Source: Microtetraspora fusca (GTDB taxonomy: Bacteria > Actinomycetota > Actinomycetes > Streptosporangiales > Streptosporangiaceae). Taken from it: a DNA stretch of 64,000 nt. The notes under the pieces are model-generated. The model searched no databases. It was given only the letters and a program-made list of their open reading frames with translations, and was not told the DNA's origin. The stretch is taken from positions 47,026 to 111,025 of the forward strand of contig NZ_BBYK01000066.1 in assembly GCF_001570365.1 (NCBI RefSeq). Reading direction: 5' to 3'. The translations under genes were made by a program, and so were the position numbers. Positions 16,059-25,621 of the stretch are shown here, piece after piece (the stretch's first letter is position 1; each line of letters opens with the position of its first letter).

Positions 16059-16943
16059 TCAGACGACGCCGGCTCCGGTCGCCTCGGGCTCGCCGACGCC
16101 TCCGGGCGGGATGATCGGCTGCACCGCCGTCCGGTGGCTGCGCCTCGTACGCCGCTCCAGCCAGTTCGCGAGCGCGCTGAGCGACATGTTGAGCCCGACG
16201 TAGATGACGCCGATGACGATCGCGGCCGGGATGAGCGACCCGAAGTACACCGCCGGGATGAGCTTGAACCCCATGTTGAGCAGGTCCACGTAGGCGATGA
16301 TGTAGCCGAGCGCCGTGTCCTTGAGCAGCACGACGAGCTGGCTCACGATGGCCGGCATCATCGCGGTGACCCCCTGGGGGAGCAGGACCAGCCGCATCAC
16401 CTGGCTCTTGCGCAGCCCGATCGCCTGCGCGGCCTCGGCCTGGCCGGGGGGCACCGCGCGGATCCCGGCCCGGACGACCTCGGCCAGCACGGACCCGTTG
16501 TACAGCGTGAGCCCGGCCACCAGCGCGACCAGAGAGTAGTCGCCGCCGCCGAACACACTCGGCGCGAGGTAGAACAGGAAGAAGATCAGCAGCAGCAGCG
16601 GGATGGCGCGGAACGTCTCGACGATCGCGCCCGCGACGACGCGGAGCCAGCGGTGGTCGGAGAGCCGGGCCAGGCCGAAGACCGCGCCGAAGATCAGCGC
16701 GCAGATCGCGCCGAGACCCGCCGCCTTCAGCGTGCCGAGGAGCCCCGGGATGATGTATTCGGTCCAGGTCGAGGCGTCGAGGAAGGGCTTCCAGATCTCC
16801 CCGTCCCACTGCCCCTTGGCGTCGAACCTGGCGTAGACATAGTACACGGCGGCGGCCAGGACGACCACCGACAGCACGGTGAGTACGGCGTTGCGGAGCT
16901 TCCCGCGCGGGCCCGGGGCGTCGAAGAGGACGTTCGTGCTCAT
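16059..16943 (-). CDS. gluD: Glutamate-type ABC transporter permease GluD
   Basis: The 294-residue permease has an N-terminal helix (about 18-38), a further group of helices and the His/Glu/Gln-family permease loop EAAQAIGLRKSQVMRLVLLPQG, which contacts the ATPase. A variable cytoplasmic tail follows. Its ATG overlaps the gluC stop by four bases (ATGA, 16940-16943), so the two permeases are translated together. It forms a heterodimeric channel with GluC for import of glutamate or a related polar amino acid. The substrate follows from homology to the Corynebacterium/Streptomyces gluABCD system and is not proven. Confidence 0.92.
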   Translation of the reverse strand: MSTNVLFDAPGPRGKLRNAVLTVLSVVVLAAAVYYVYARFDAKGQWDGEIWKPFLDASTWTEYIIPGLLGTLKAAGLGAICALIFGAVFGLARLSDHRWLRVVAGAIVETFRAIPLLLLIFFLFYLAPSVFGGGDYSLVALVAGLTLYNGSVLAEVVRAGIRAVPPGQAEAAQAIGLRKSQVMRLVLLPQGVTAMMPAIVSQLVVLLKDTALGYIIAYVDLLNMGFKLIPAVYFGSLIPAAIVIGVIYVGLNMSLSALANWLERRTRRSHRTAVQPIIPPGGVGEPEATGAGVV

Positions 16944-17608
16944 CGGACCACCGCCAGCCGCGACGCCAGGCGGTTGGTGAGGAAGCCGACCGGCATCGTC
17001 ACCACCATGAACGCGATGACCAGCCCGATGAAGATGGGGATCGACACGCCCGTGTCGTCGAACGTGTCCTTCATGACGAAGGCCGATTCCATCAGGTAGC
17101 CTCCGGCGATCGCCACGGTGCTGTTCTTGATCATCGCGATCATCACGCTGCCCAGCGGCGCGATGACCGTCCGGAACGCCTGCGGCAGGATGATCAGCCG
17201 CAGCGACTGCAGGAACGTGAGCCCGATGGCGCGCGCCGCCTCCGCCTGCCCGAGCGGGACGGTGTTGATGCCCGCGCGCAGCGTCTCGCAGACGAACGCC
17301 CCGGTGTACGCGGACAGGCCGAGCACGACCAGCCAGAAGCTGTTGGTGCTCGGGGTGTCGGAGAAGATCAGTCCGATGGTGTCGCTGAGGCCGAGCGAGG
17401 AGAAGGCCAGCACCAGCGTCAGCGGCGTGTTGCGCACGATGTTGACGTACAGCGTTCCGGCGGCGCGCAGCACCGGCGTCGGGGCGACCCGGGCCGACAC
17501 CAGGATCGTGCCCAGCACCAGGGCCAGGGCCCCGCAGATCAGGGAGAGCTTGACGTTCTCCAGGAAGCCGGCCAGCAGGGCCGGCGCGTATTTGATCAGA
17601 TCGTCCAT
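16940..17608 (-). CDS. gluC: Glutamate-type ABC transporter permease GluC
   Basis: The 222-residue integral membrane protein has about five transmembrane helices and the permease-ATPase coupling loop EAARAIGLTFLQSLRLIILPQ. The length and the starting MDDLIKYAPALLAGFLENVKLSL are typical of polar-amino-acid permeases. The ATG at 17608 follows gluB by 80 bp, and the gene overlaps gluD by four bases. It is the partner of GluD in the inner-membrane channel. Confidence 0.93.
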   Translation of the reverse strand: MDDLIKYAPALLAGFLENVKLSLICGALALVLGTILVSARVAPTPVLRAAGTLYVNIVRNTPLTLVLAFSSLGLSDTIGLIFSDTPSTNSFWLVVLGLSAYTGAFVCETLRAGINTVPLGQAEAARAIGLTFLQSLRLIILPQAFRTVIAPLGSVMIAMIKNSTVAIAGGYLMESAFVMKDTFDDTGVSIPIFIGLVIAFMVVTMPVGFLTNRLASRLAVVR

Positions 17609-17688
17609 CGTGCTCCACCGGTGGGGAAGGCCGCCGCCGGACGGGTGACCGGCGCGGCGGCGGCCGTGTCAGGTGTTCTCAGGGCAGG

Positions 17689-18549
17689 TCAGGAGCAACC
17701 CTCGAACGTCGGCACACCGGTGGGGGCCTTGAGCCCCTGCGCCTGGCCGAACCACTTGGTGAAAATCTGCTGCATGGTGCCGTCCTGGTACATCTTCCCG
17801 ATGGCGGCGTTGACGGCCTCGCAGGTCTTGGTGTCGCCCTTCTTCAGGCCGACGCCGTACTTCTCGTCGGTGAACGGCTGGCCGAGGATCTTGAACTTGC
17901 CCGGGGCCTGGCCGGCGAACCCGGCGAGGATCAGGTCGTCGGTCGTGACGGCGTCGAGGTTGTTGCCGCCGAGCTTGCTCACGCACTCGGAGTAGGTCGC
18001 CGCGCCGACGAGCTGGGCGTCGAGGTTGAGCTCGCCGTCCGGCGGCGGGTCGGTGATCCGCTTGTAGGAGTTGGAGCCCGCCGCCTGGCAGATGCGCTTT
18101 CCGGCCAGGTCGGTCGGCTTGGAGATCGCGCTGTCGTCGCTGCGGACCATGACGTCCTGGTGGGCCAGGACGTACGGCCCGCCGAAGGTCACCTTCTCCT
18201 TGCGGCTCTCGGTGATGGAGTAGGAGGCGAAGATGATGTCCACGGTGCCGTTGGCGAGGAACGCCTCGCGGTTGGACGACGCGGACTCCTTCCACGTGAT
18301 GTCCACGTCCTTGCCGCCGGCGAGCTCCTTGACGACGTACTTGGCGACGTCGACGTCGAAGCCCTCGGGCTCGGAGCCCTTCTTCAGGCCCAGACCGGGC
18401 TGGTCCCACTTGGTGCCGACGACCACCTTGTGTGCTTTCTCCAGCTTCTCGGCGACGCTGGAGTAGCTCTCGTCGCCCCCGCCGCAGGCCGTCAGGCTCG
18501 CGGCTGTGGCGGCGACGGCGAGAGCCGCCCAGACTCGACGTGCTCGCAT
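17689..18549 (-). CDS. gluB: Glutamate-binding lipoprotein GluB
   Basis: The protein has 286 residues with a lipoprotein signal and lipobox LTAC (Cys22). The mature part has the family 3 binding fold: GFDVDVAKYVVKEL, a substrate-site arginine/aspartate region in IIFASYSITESRKEKVTFGGPY, and a C-terminal WFGQ. It captures the substrate outside the membrane and delivers it to GluCD. The ATG at 18549 is preferred to the GTG at 18558 because AAGAGG sits about ten bases upstream of the ATG. It lies 60 bp after gluA. Confidence 0.93.
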   Translation of the reverse strand: MRARRVWAALAVAATAASLTACGGGDESYSSVAEKLEKAHKVVVGTKWDQPGLGLKKGSEPEGFDVDVAKYVVKELAGGKDVDITWKESASSNREAFLANGTVDIIFASYSITESRKEKVTFGGPYVLAHQDVMVRSDDSAISKPTDLAGKRICQAAGSNSYKRITDPPPDGELNLDAQLVGAATYSECVSKLGGNNLDAVTTDDLILAGFAGQAPGKFKILGQPFTDEKYGVGLKKGDTKTCEAVNAAIGKMYQDGTMQQIFTKWFGQAQGLKAPTGVPTFEGCS

Positions 18550-18609
18550 AACTGCCACCTCTTCTTCCGTGCGCTGAGCCGGGTCGCGGCTCGGGGGAGG
18601 ATCCCGTGA

Positions 18610-19359
18610 TCAGTGCGTGAGGATCTTGGAAAGGAAGTCTCTGGCCCGGTCGGTGCGGGGACTGTCGAAGAACTCGTCGGGCGCGGCCTCTTCGACGATC
18701 TCGCCGCCGGCCATGAAGACGACGCGGTTGGCGGCCCGGCGGGCGAAGCCCATCTCGTGGGTGACGACCATCATGGTCATGCCGTCACGGGCGAGGCCGG
18801 TCATGACGTCGAGCACCTCCTGCACCATCTCGGGGTCCAGCGCGGAGGTCGGCTCGTCGAAGAGGATCATCTTGGGGTCCATGGCCAGCGCGCGGGCGAT
18901 GGCGGTGCGCTGCTGCTGGCCTCCGGAGAGCTGGGCCGGATACTTCGCGGCCTGCGAGGCGATGCCGACCCGCTCAAGCAACTCCATGCCGCGCTTCTCG
19001 GCCGTCTCCCTGGGGACCTTGCGGACCTTCATCGGTCCGAGGGTGACGTTCTCCAGGATCGTCTTGTGCGAGAAGAGGTTGAAGGATTGGAACACCATCC
19101 CGACGTCGGAGCGGAACCGCGCCAACGCCTTGCCCTCCGCGGGAAGCTCCTGGCCGTCGAAGGTGATCGTGCCCGAGTCGATGGTCTCCAGGCGGTTCAC
19201 CAGACGGCACAGGGTGGACTTGCCGCCGCCGGACGGCCCGATGACCACGACGACCTCGCCGCGCGCGACGTTCAGGTCGATGTCCTTGAGCACATGCAGT
19301 GTGCCGAAGCTCTTGTTGACGCCTCTCAAGCTGACAAGCGGGTCACCAGGCTCTGTCAT
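18610..19359 (-). CDS. gluA: Glutamate-type ABC transporter ATPase GluA
   Basis: The 249-residue nucleotide-binding subunit is complete: Walker A GPSGGGKST (41-49), Q-loop near 91 (VFQSFNL), signature LSGGQQQR (144-151), Walker B ILFDEP (165-170) and the switch His in VTHEMG. It powers import through GluCD. It is the first gene of the gluA-gluB-gluC-gluD operon on the minus strand, whose promoter must lie in the 19360-19571 gap shared with the divergent membrane-protein gene. Confidence 0.96.
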   Translation of the reverse strand: MTEPGDPLVSLRGVNKSFGTLHVLKDIDLNVARGEVVVVIGPSGGGKSTLCRLVNRLETIDSGTITFDGQELPAEGKALARFRSDVGMVFQSFNLFSHKTILENVTLGPMKVRKVPRETAEKRGMELLERVGIASQAAKYPAQLSGGQQQRTAIARALAMDPKMILFDEPTSALDPEMVQEVLDVMTGLARDGMTMMVVTHEMGFARRAANRVVFMAGGEIVEEAAPDEFFDSPRTDRARDFLSKILTH

Positions 19360-19571
19360 GGCCTACAACGTAGGGGGGTCAACCTTGCCGTGTCACTAGG
19401 TCACGGTACCGATCAGATCACAGGCTCCCTACGTGCACATGTCAGGTCATTTCTCCCGCCTTCACCGGGACGGAGGCGCATCCGTCCCGGGACGGTGGGC
19501 CGCTTGGCTGGATTCGCAGCGATACGTCCAGAGCGGTCGAGAGCGGCCCAGGGAGAAGCGGTGAGTCATCG

Positions 19572-20216
19572 ATGGTGAAAAATTCCGACCTGTTCAGAAG
19601 GAATGTCGCCGGGGGCGCCATGCTGGCGTGGCCGGTGCTGGAGTTCCTGGGCTTCCTCACCTCGCCGCCGGGCACGAGCCACGCCCCGGCGGTCTTCGCG
19701 AGCCGGCCGGTGCAGGTCCAGGCGAGCGCGCTGCTGTTCCAGTGGGCCACCATGGCCCTGATCCCCGCGATACTCGGGCTCGCGCACCTGCTGCGCGTAC
19801 GCATGCCGCGCACCGGCAACGTGGGCGCCGCGATCGGGCTGACCGGAGCCGCGAGCGCGGTCGCCCTCTTCACCACCGATTTCTACGACCTCGCGCTGGC
19901 CCAGACCGTGCCGGCCGAGCAGGCCGTACGCGTGACCGAGACCGCCGGCGCGCTCGGCGGCTTCGTGTACGGCATGCTGCTTCCGGGGTTCCTCGCCCAC
20001 GTCGGCGTGCTCACCCTCATGACGGGCCTGGCCCTCGCCAAGGCCGGGCCGTGGTGGCTGCTCCCGGTGACGCTCATGGGGATCGTGGGGCCGTTCCTGA
20101 CCCTGGGCCAGACGCCGGCCGTCCAGTCGATCGGAGCGCTGTTCCAGCTCGCCGCGTTCGGCTGGGTCGGGGTGCGCGTGCTGCGCATGCCCGTGGCGAC
20201 CTGGGCGGCCGCCTGA
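19572..20216 (+). CDS. Small multi-spanning membrane protein, unknown function
   Basis: The 214-residue protein has about five to six hydrophobic helices (for example around 15-31, 57-78, 85-105, 130-160 and 165-200) separated by short loops, with no catalytic motif I recognise. It is divergent from gluA and convergent with the response regulator gene. GGGAGAAG lies about 13 bases upstream of the ATG, a rather long spacing, so a slightly different start is possible. A membrane location is clear, but the function is not. Confidence 0.7.
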   Translation: MVKNSDLFRRNVAGGAMLAWPVLEFLGFLTSPPGTSHAPAVFASRPVQVQASALLFQWATMALIPAILGLAHLLRVRMPRTGNVGAAIGLTGAASAVALFTTDFYDLALAQTVPAEQAVRVTETAGALGGFVYGMLLPGFLAHVGVLTLMTGLALAKAGPWWLLPVTLMGIVGPFLTLGQTPAVQSIGALFQLAAFGWVGVRVLRMPVATWAAA

Positions 20217-20225
20217 TCCTGCTCG

Positions 20226-20867
20226 TCAGCCGCCGAGACCGGACTCCCTGGCGCGGATGATCGCCTCGGCCCGGTCGGCCACCCGCAGCTTCGCCAGGAT
20301 GTTCGACACGTGGTTGCGCACCGTCTTCTGGCTCAGGCCGATCCGCGTGGCGATCTGCGGGTTGGTCAGGTGGGAGGCGAGCAGCTCCAGGATCTCCCGT
20401 TCCCGCCGGGTCAGCTCCGGGAAGGCCTCCTTCTCGCCGGACCCCCGGGAGAAGTAGTCCGTCAGTCGTACGGCCAGGGCGGCGCCGAAGATGGCCTCGC
20501 CCTCGGCCACCGCCTGGATCGAGCGGACCAGCTCGGCCCGCCGCGCACCCTTCAGCACGTAGCCCCTCGCCCCGGCGCGTACCGCGGCGAGCACCGCGTC
20601 GTCGTCGTCCGACATGCTGAGGACGAGGACCCGGACGTGGGGATGGTCCCGCACGATCCGCTCGGTGGCCGCGACCCCGCCCATGCCGGGCATGGCCAGG
20701 TCCATCAGGACGACGTCGGGCTGCGCCCTCGTGACGAGGGCCAGGGCCTGCTCGCCGCTGGCCGCCTCGTCCACCACCTCCACGCCCTCGACGGACCGGA
20801 GCAGCGCGCGCAGCCCGGCGCGGAACGCGGCATGGTCGTCAACGAGCAGCACGCGGATCGGGTCCAT
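20226..20867 (-). CDS. NarL/LuxR-family response regulator
   Basis: The 213-residue protein has a receiver domain (about 1-120) with acidic pocket Asp10/Asp11, phosphorylation site Asp56 in VLMDLAMPG and the Lys in YVLKGA. A LuxR-type helix-turn-helix follows (about 145-208: LTRREREILELLASHLTNPQIATRIGLS). Phosphorylation by the overlapping histidine kinase should control DNA binding. Its ATG lies inside the 3' end of the kinase gene (29-bp overlap), so the pair is translated together. The targets are unknown. Confidence 0.95.
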   Translation of the reverse strand: MDPIRVLLVDDHAAFRAGLRALLRSVEGVEVVDEAASGEQALALVTRAQPDVVLMDLAMPGMGGVAATERIVRDHPHVRVLVLSMSDDDDAVLAAVRAGARGYVLKGARRAELVRSIQAVAEGEAIFGAALAVRLTDYFSRGSGEKEAFPELTRREREILELLASHLTNPQIATRIGLSQKTVRNHVSNILAKLRVADRAEAIIRARESGLGG

Positions 20868-22950
20868 CGGTTACCGGCTCTCCTTCCGTCGTCTCCCGGC
20901 GCTCCGGGAAAGTCTCTCGATCGTCGCCGAGAGGCAGCTCGGCGAGCACCCGGGTGCCGCCCTCCGCCCGGGGCTCGACCAGGCACGAACCGCCGAGCTC
21001 GGCCGCCCGCTCGCGCATCGACGCCATCCCCACGCCCGCGCCCACGCCCCTCGATGCCGGGCCGGCATCCGTGTTCGACGGGTCGGGTCCGTCGTCGGCG
21101 ACCTCCAGACACAGGCGGCCGTCGGCCGCGGACAGGCGGATCAGGGCACGTGTGGCCCCGGAGTGCCCGCGCACGTTGGCCAGCGCCTCCACCGCGATCC
21201 GGTACGCGGCGACCTCCACCGCCGCGGGCAGCGTGGGCAGCTCTCCCGCGGACTCCACCCGCACGTCCAGCCGCGCCCCCGCGCTCCTCGGGAGGCCGGC
21301 GACGTGCGCGCGGATCGCGCCGAGCAGGCCGAGGGTGTCCAGCGCGGGCGGGCGCAGCCCCTCCACCAACGTGCGCACGTCGTTCATGGCCGCCTGGGCG
21401 TCGGTCATGATGTCTTCCAGCATGGCCTTCGCCGCCTCGTCCTCGACCATGTCCTGCAGGGCCTCCGCCCGCATGGTGAGCGCCGCGAGGGTGGGACCGA
21501 GGCCGTCGTGCAGGTCCCTGCGGAGCCGGCGGCGCTCCTCCTCCCGGGCGACGACCAGGCGTTCGCGCGACCTCCGGAGGTCGGCGGACAGCCGTACGGA
21601 GTGGACGGCTACGCCGGTCTGCCTGGCCAGGTCGGCGAGGACGCGCCGGTCCTTCGGCCCGAACCCGCTCTCGCCCGGACGTGGGGACAGGACCAGTTCC
21701 CCGACGGGCTCGTTGTGGTAGACCAGCGGCAGCCGTACGAGGTCGGGGGCGGGCACGCCGTGCGCGTGGGACGGACCGCCGGCCACCTCGACCGCGACGT
21801 GCGGCAGTCGCAGCGCCTCGGCCACGGAGCGGGCCACCGCCGCCAGCACGGCCGAGGGCTCCGCCGTCTCCTCCAGCCGCCTGCCCAGCAGCGCCACCAC
21901 GGCGTACGGATCGTCACGCCTGCCGTACATGAGCAGATTGATCCAGCGTTGGACGCGGTCGCGCAGCGGGGCGAAGACCAGCGCCACCACCCCGGCGGCC
22001 ACGATCGAGACCGGCAGCGTGCTCCCGGATCGGAAGATCGCCCCGAGGTAGGCGACCGTCGCGACGTATCCGCCGACGACGCATCCGGAGAGCAGGAGGT
22101 ACACGAACGTCCGGTTGATGACGAGGTCGATGTCGAGCAGCCGGTGCTGGAGCACGGCCACGCCGACCGCGACGGGCAGGAGGACGCCGCCCAGCGTCCC
22201 CGCGAGCTCCCAGAGCGTGCTGCTCGCCGGCCAGACGGCCTCCGGCATGTCGTCGGTGAGCCCGGCGACCAGGCGGGCGACGACGATCAGACCGGCCAGC
22301 CCGGCCGCGTACGCCAGCCACTTGACCTGGTCGCGCTCCCGCCGTCCGCCGTGCCGGGACCGGCGGACGAGATCCACCGCGCCGACGACGAACAGCGTGC
22401 CCGAGAGGACCGTCGTCGCCGGTTCGGCGATCCGGGAGAGGTCCGCGAGAGCGGGCACGCCGAGCGGGTTGACCACCGCGGTGCCGAGCCCCGCCTGGTC
22501 GTTGGGCCCCGGCCGTACGGCGCTCAGCGCCATCGCCGCCACGCAGATCACGCCCACCGCGCCCAGCAACGGCCGCCAGCGCTGCGAGGGGAGCCGCCCG
22601 GCGGGGAAGAAGAGGGGGACCGAGGCGAGCGAGACGTTCGCCGGGACCCACAGCCAGGACTGCGGCCAGGCCGATGCCTCGGCCAGCGGCGCCCCGGTGG
22701 AACGCGCGAAGATCGCATATTGACCGAAGGCGTCGAGCAGGGTGAAGGACAGGCCGCCGGTCGCCATGATGAGGCCGATCGCGTTGCCGGGCCGCCGCAC
22801 GCCGATCAGGCCGCCCACGCCGCCGAAGGCGGCCACGAAGAGCAGGTGGCTCTGGGAGAACGGCTCCGCCCCGTTGCGCACGCCGAGCAGGAGCGCGGTG
22901 ACGACCAGCAGGAGCGTGGCCGCACACACGATCAATGCCGTACGCCGCAC
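20839..22950 (-). CDS. Membrane sensor histidine kinase (HisKA_3 type)
   Basis: The 703-residue protein starts with a membrane region of roughly eight to ten helices (about 1-330). A GAF-like cytoplasmic domain (about 350-460) follows, then the HisKA_3 dimerisation helix with phospho-accepting His481 in RRDLHDGLGP, and a GHKL ATPase domain ending near 680. It should autophosphorylate in response to a membrane or intracellular cue and pass phosphate to the response regulator encoded by the overlapping downstream gene. The large membrane input module resembles kinases found beside the gluABCD locus in actinomycetes, which hints at but does not prove a nutrient-related signal. Confidence 0.93.
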   Translation of the reverse strand: MRRTALIVCAATLLLVVTALLLGVRNGAEPFSQSHLLFVAAFGGVGGLIGVRRPGNAIGLIMATGGLSFTLLDAFGQYAIFARSTGAPLAEASAWPQSWLWVPANVSLASVPLFFPAGRLPSQRWRPLLGAVGVICVAAMALSAVRPGPNDQAGLGTAVVNPLGVPALADLSRIAEPATTVLSGTLFVVGAVDLVRRSRHGGRRERDQVKWLAYAAGLAGLIVVARLVAGLTDDMPEAVWPASSTLWELAGTLGGVLLPVAVGVAVLQHRLLDIDLVINRTFVYLLLSGCVVGGYVATVAYLGAIFRSGSTLPVSIVAAGVVALVFAPLRDRVQRWINLLMYGRRDDPYAVVALLGRRLEETAEPSAVLAAVARSVAEALRLPHVAVEVAGGPSHAHGVPAPDLVRLPLVYHNEPVGELVLSPRPGESGFGPKDRRVLADLARQTGVAVHSVRLSADLRRSRERLVVAREEERRRLRRDLHDGLGPTLAALTMRAEALQDMVEDEAAKAMLEDIMTDAQAAMNDVRTLVEGLRPPALDTLGLLGAIRAHVAGLPRSAGARLDVRVESAGELPTLPAAVEVAAYRIAVEALANVRGHSGATRALIRLSAADGRLCLEVADDGPDPSNTDAGPASRGVGAGVGMASMRERAAELGGSCLVEPRAEGGTRVLAELPLGDDRETFPERRETTEGEPVTDGPDPRAAR

Positions 22951-23043
22951 CGTGACCTCCCTTGTCGCCAGGCTAGTGACGTCACCGCCGAGAAAGATGG
23001 GACTTTGTCCCGATTGGAGAGGGATCGGTGCGGCGAGGCGGGA

Positions 23044-23682
23044 TCACCGGTACAGGGCGATGGCGTTCTCGCTGATGAGGGTCTCGACGACGCCGATGAC
23101 CTCGTTGACCGGGCGGGGGTGCTCCCGGGCGATGGCGCGCAGGCGGTTGACGAGCGGCCCGGACGGCTGGGCGAGGTGGAGCGCCGCCTCCAGTCGCAGG
23201 ACGCCGACCAGGCCGCACAGCGCGGCGCTCCGCGCGTCCGGCTGCTCGCCGCCCTCGACCGCGCCGCGCACCCCGGCCCGCGCCCGTACGACAGGGGCGA
23301 TGTCCGCCGGCTGGTACCGGGTCTGCGACACGACGCCCATGCGCCTCCGGGTAACCCGGGTGAGGACGCCCGCGGCGACCAGGCCGCCGCAGACGCGGTC
23401 GTAGACGTCCTCGGCCACCTTCTTGAGCCAGAACCTGCTGTCCCGGTTGTCGCGGTCCTTGAGGATCGCCGGGATCAGGCTGTCGGCGATCATGTCCCCG
23501 GTGGGGCTGCGGTCGTAGACGGCGAGCCGTCCCTGGGTGATCTCCAGGCGGCCGTTCAGGGCCAGTTCGAGCAGCACCGCGCCCGCGAGCCCGACGCCCA
23601 GCGAGGACAGGTGGATCAGGGGCTTGCCGGTCTGGTCGTGGGCGATCAGGTAGAGGTCGTGATGGAGCGGCGACCGGTTCAT
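23044..23682 (-). CDS. GOLPH3/VPS74-like (GPP34) protein
   Basis: The 212-residue protein shows the GPP34 pattern: LHHDLYLIAHDQTGKP at the start, GVGLAGAVLLELALNGRLEI, an Arg/Lys-rich middle (TRVTRRRMG) and a C-terminal helix region ending ISENAIALYR. Eukaryotic GOLPH3 binds phosphatidylinositol-4-phosphate at Golgi membranes. Bacterial homologues are frequent in actinomycetes and presumably bind membranes, but their role is unknown. The gene lies 124 bp downstream of the APC permease on the same strand and may be co-transcribed with it. Confidence 0.9.
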   Translation of the reverse strand: MNRSPLHHDLYLIAHDQTGKPLIHLSSLGVGLAGAVLLELALNGRLEITQGRLAVYDRSPTGDMIADSLIPAILKDRDNRDSRFWLKKVAEDVYDRVCGGLVAAGVLTRVTRRRMGVVSQTRYQPADIAPVVRARAGVRGAVEGGEQPDARSAALCGLVGVLRLEAALHLAQPSGPLVNRLRAIAREHPRPVNEVIGVVETLISENAIALYR

Positions 23683-23806
23683 GACGTCGGGGGGTCCTTT
23701 GCTGGGGGCGTCCGGACTGGCGGATCGGCCGGATGCCGTCCCGGCCGGTCCTGAGGGGAGTGCGTGCCTGTGGGCGGGCAGGACGTCCGGCCGCCGACGG
23801 CGCCCC

Positions 23807-25201
23807 TCACCGGTGCTCCTCCGCTGCGGCGAAGCCGGACGGGGTCGGTCTGCGTCCCATGGCGTACAGGACGAGCAGGACCACGGCGCCGACGGCGAGC
23901 CAGATCAGACCCACCCTCTGCGCCAGGATATTGGCGTTGATGACAACGAAGATCAGGATCGCCATGCCGATGAGCGGGACGACCAGGTGCCTCAGGAAGT
24001 CGGTCGACTTGCGGCGGATCACGTAGTGCGTGATGACGGAGACGTGCAGCACGATGAAGGCGATCAGCGCGCCCATGTTGATCAGGCTGCTGAGCAGGTC
24101 GACGCCGTCCTCGCGGGTCGACATCCACAGGCCGAGAACGATGGACAGCGTCGCGACGAAGAGGGTGGCGTTGGTCGGCACAGAGTGCTTGACCGAGACC
24201 TTGGCCAGGAAGGACGGCAGCTGCCGGTCGCGCGCCATCGCGTAGAGGAGCCGGGAGACGGCCACCTGCGCGACCATCGTGTCGGCCAGGCCCCAGGAGA
24301 CGGCGGTCGCGGTGGACGTGACGTGGGCGAGCCAGCTCCCTCCGGCGACCTCCGCCGTGTCGAAGAAGGCGGTGCCGCCCGGGTCGCCGTGCGCGAGCAG
24401 GCCGGCCGGGTCGGGGACCAGCAGCGCGGCGACCCACACCTGGACGATGAAGAGCGCGCCAGCCAGGATCAGCGCCAGCCGCATGGCCCTGCCGACCTGG
24501 GCGGAGCCGCCCTTGGCCTCCTCGACGAGCATGCTGATGCCGTCGAACCCGAGGAAGGACAGGACGGCCACGGAGACCGCGCCGAACACGACGGGCCAGG
24601 AGAAGGTGTCCGGGTTGAACAACGGCGCGAAGCTGAACCCGTGGCCCTTGCCCTGCAGCAGGGCCCAGAACCCGGCCGCGAGGAACAGCCCGAGCACGAT
24701 CAGCTCGATCGTGATCAGCGCCTTGGTGAGCGAGATGGTCATCCGGATGCCGCGCAGGTTGATGACCGTGTTGACCACCACGAAGAAGACCAGCCACACC
24801 CCGACGGGGATCGCGGGAATGGAGGCGTTCATGGCGATCGAGGCGACGAGGTAAAGCAGGCCCGGGGCGAGGATGTAGTCGAGCAGGACCGCCCACCCGG
24901 TCATAAAACCGACAGGAGCCGCGATACCGCGGCCGGCGTAGTTGTAGACCGAGCCCGACAGCGGGAACGCCTTGACCATCTGCGTGTAGGAGGACGCGGT
25001 GAACAGCAGCGCGACCATCCCGATCGCGTACGTGAGGGCGGGCATGCCCTTGGAGATGGAGTACACGTGGCCGAAAATCGCGAATGGCGCGATCGGCACC
25101 ATGAAGATCAGACCGTAGAACACCAGGTCGGTCAGTCCGATGCGGCGGCGTAATTCCTGCCGGTAACCGAACTGCTCGACATTCTCCTGGGGCTGCACCA
25201 C
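23807..25201 (-). CDS. APC-family amino acid permease
   Basis: The 464-residue transporter has about twelve transmembrane helices and the APC hallmarks in helix 1 (GLTDLVFYGLIFMVPIAPF) and helix 6 (GFDGISMLVEEAKG). It imports amino acids or related amines by cation coupling; the substrate cannot be read from sequence. The annotated start has an N-terminal cytoplasmic tail and is preceded by a GAGGAGG ribosome-binding site. The gene is divergent from miaB. Confidence 0.92.
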   Translation of the reverse strand: MVQPQENVEQFGYRQELRRRIGLTDLVFYGLIFMVPIAPFAIFGHVYSISKGMPALTYAIGMVALLFTASSYTQMVKAFPLSGSVYNYAGRGIAAPVGFMTGWAVLLDYILAPGLLYLVASIAMNASIPAIPVGVWLVFFVVVNTVINLRGIRMTISLTKALITIELIVLGLFLAAGFWALLQGKGHGFSFAPLFNPDTFSWPVVFGAVSVAVLSFLGFDGISMLVEEAKGGSAQVGRAMRLALILAGALFIVQVWVAALLVPDPAGLLAHGDPGGTAFFDTAEVAGGSWLAHVTSTATAVSWGLADTMVAQVAVSRLLYAMARDRQLPSFLAKVSVKHSVPTNATLFVATLSIVLGLWMSTREDGVDLLSSLINMGALIAFIVLHVSVITHYVIRRKSTDFLRHLVVPLIGMAILIFVVINANILAQRVGLIWLAVGAVVLLVLYAMGRRPTPSGFAAAEEHR

Positions 25202-25621
25202 AGCCTCCTCATATCGTCATTTCTCAATGCGAGGGGGACATGTGACCAAAATGCAGTCAATCCGTAATGGATGTCATCTTCTGGTCAAAAAAGTCGTTTA
25301 GAGATCTTCCCGTAGCGCCCGATCCGTCGCAAGGGGGAGGGTGACCGGTATGTGGGACGTGGCTCTCGTGTTCTCCGTGAGGGGGTGCGGGGGCCTTACG
25401 CCCCGATTCGGCCGGGCCTGATACGTGGATACGGCCAGGGGTGAACCGGGCGGCGAAGTCCGGCTTCCGGGCGCGGGCGAGAAACGAGCCCTACCTGACT
25501 CTTTGACCACCTGTTTCCGGCCATTGTCGGACCCTTCGGATTGGATCTTCCTTGTCCCGGCTCGGGATGGGCCGGCGGAGGCGTTCCGGGGTCGCCGGAG
25601 CGCCTACCCTTGTTGGTTGAG
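25202..25621. other. Divergent intergenic region between the APC permease and miaB
   Basis: No gene is visible. The part next to the permease (25202-25310) is clearly richer in A and T, consistent with a promoter. TTGACC at 25503-25508 could be a -35 element for miaB, but no convincing -10 follows. Confidence 0.5.

Noticed and set aside
20614..23754. A 1046-codon + strand frame antisense to the two-component genes
   Set aside because: It is Arg/Gly/Ala-rich, lacks domains, and covers two well-supported genes on the other strand.
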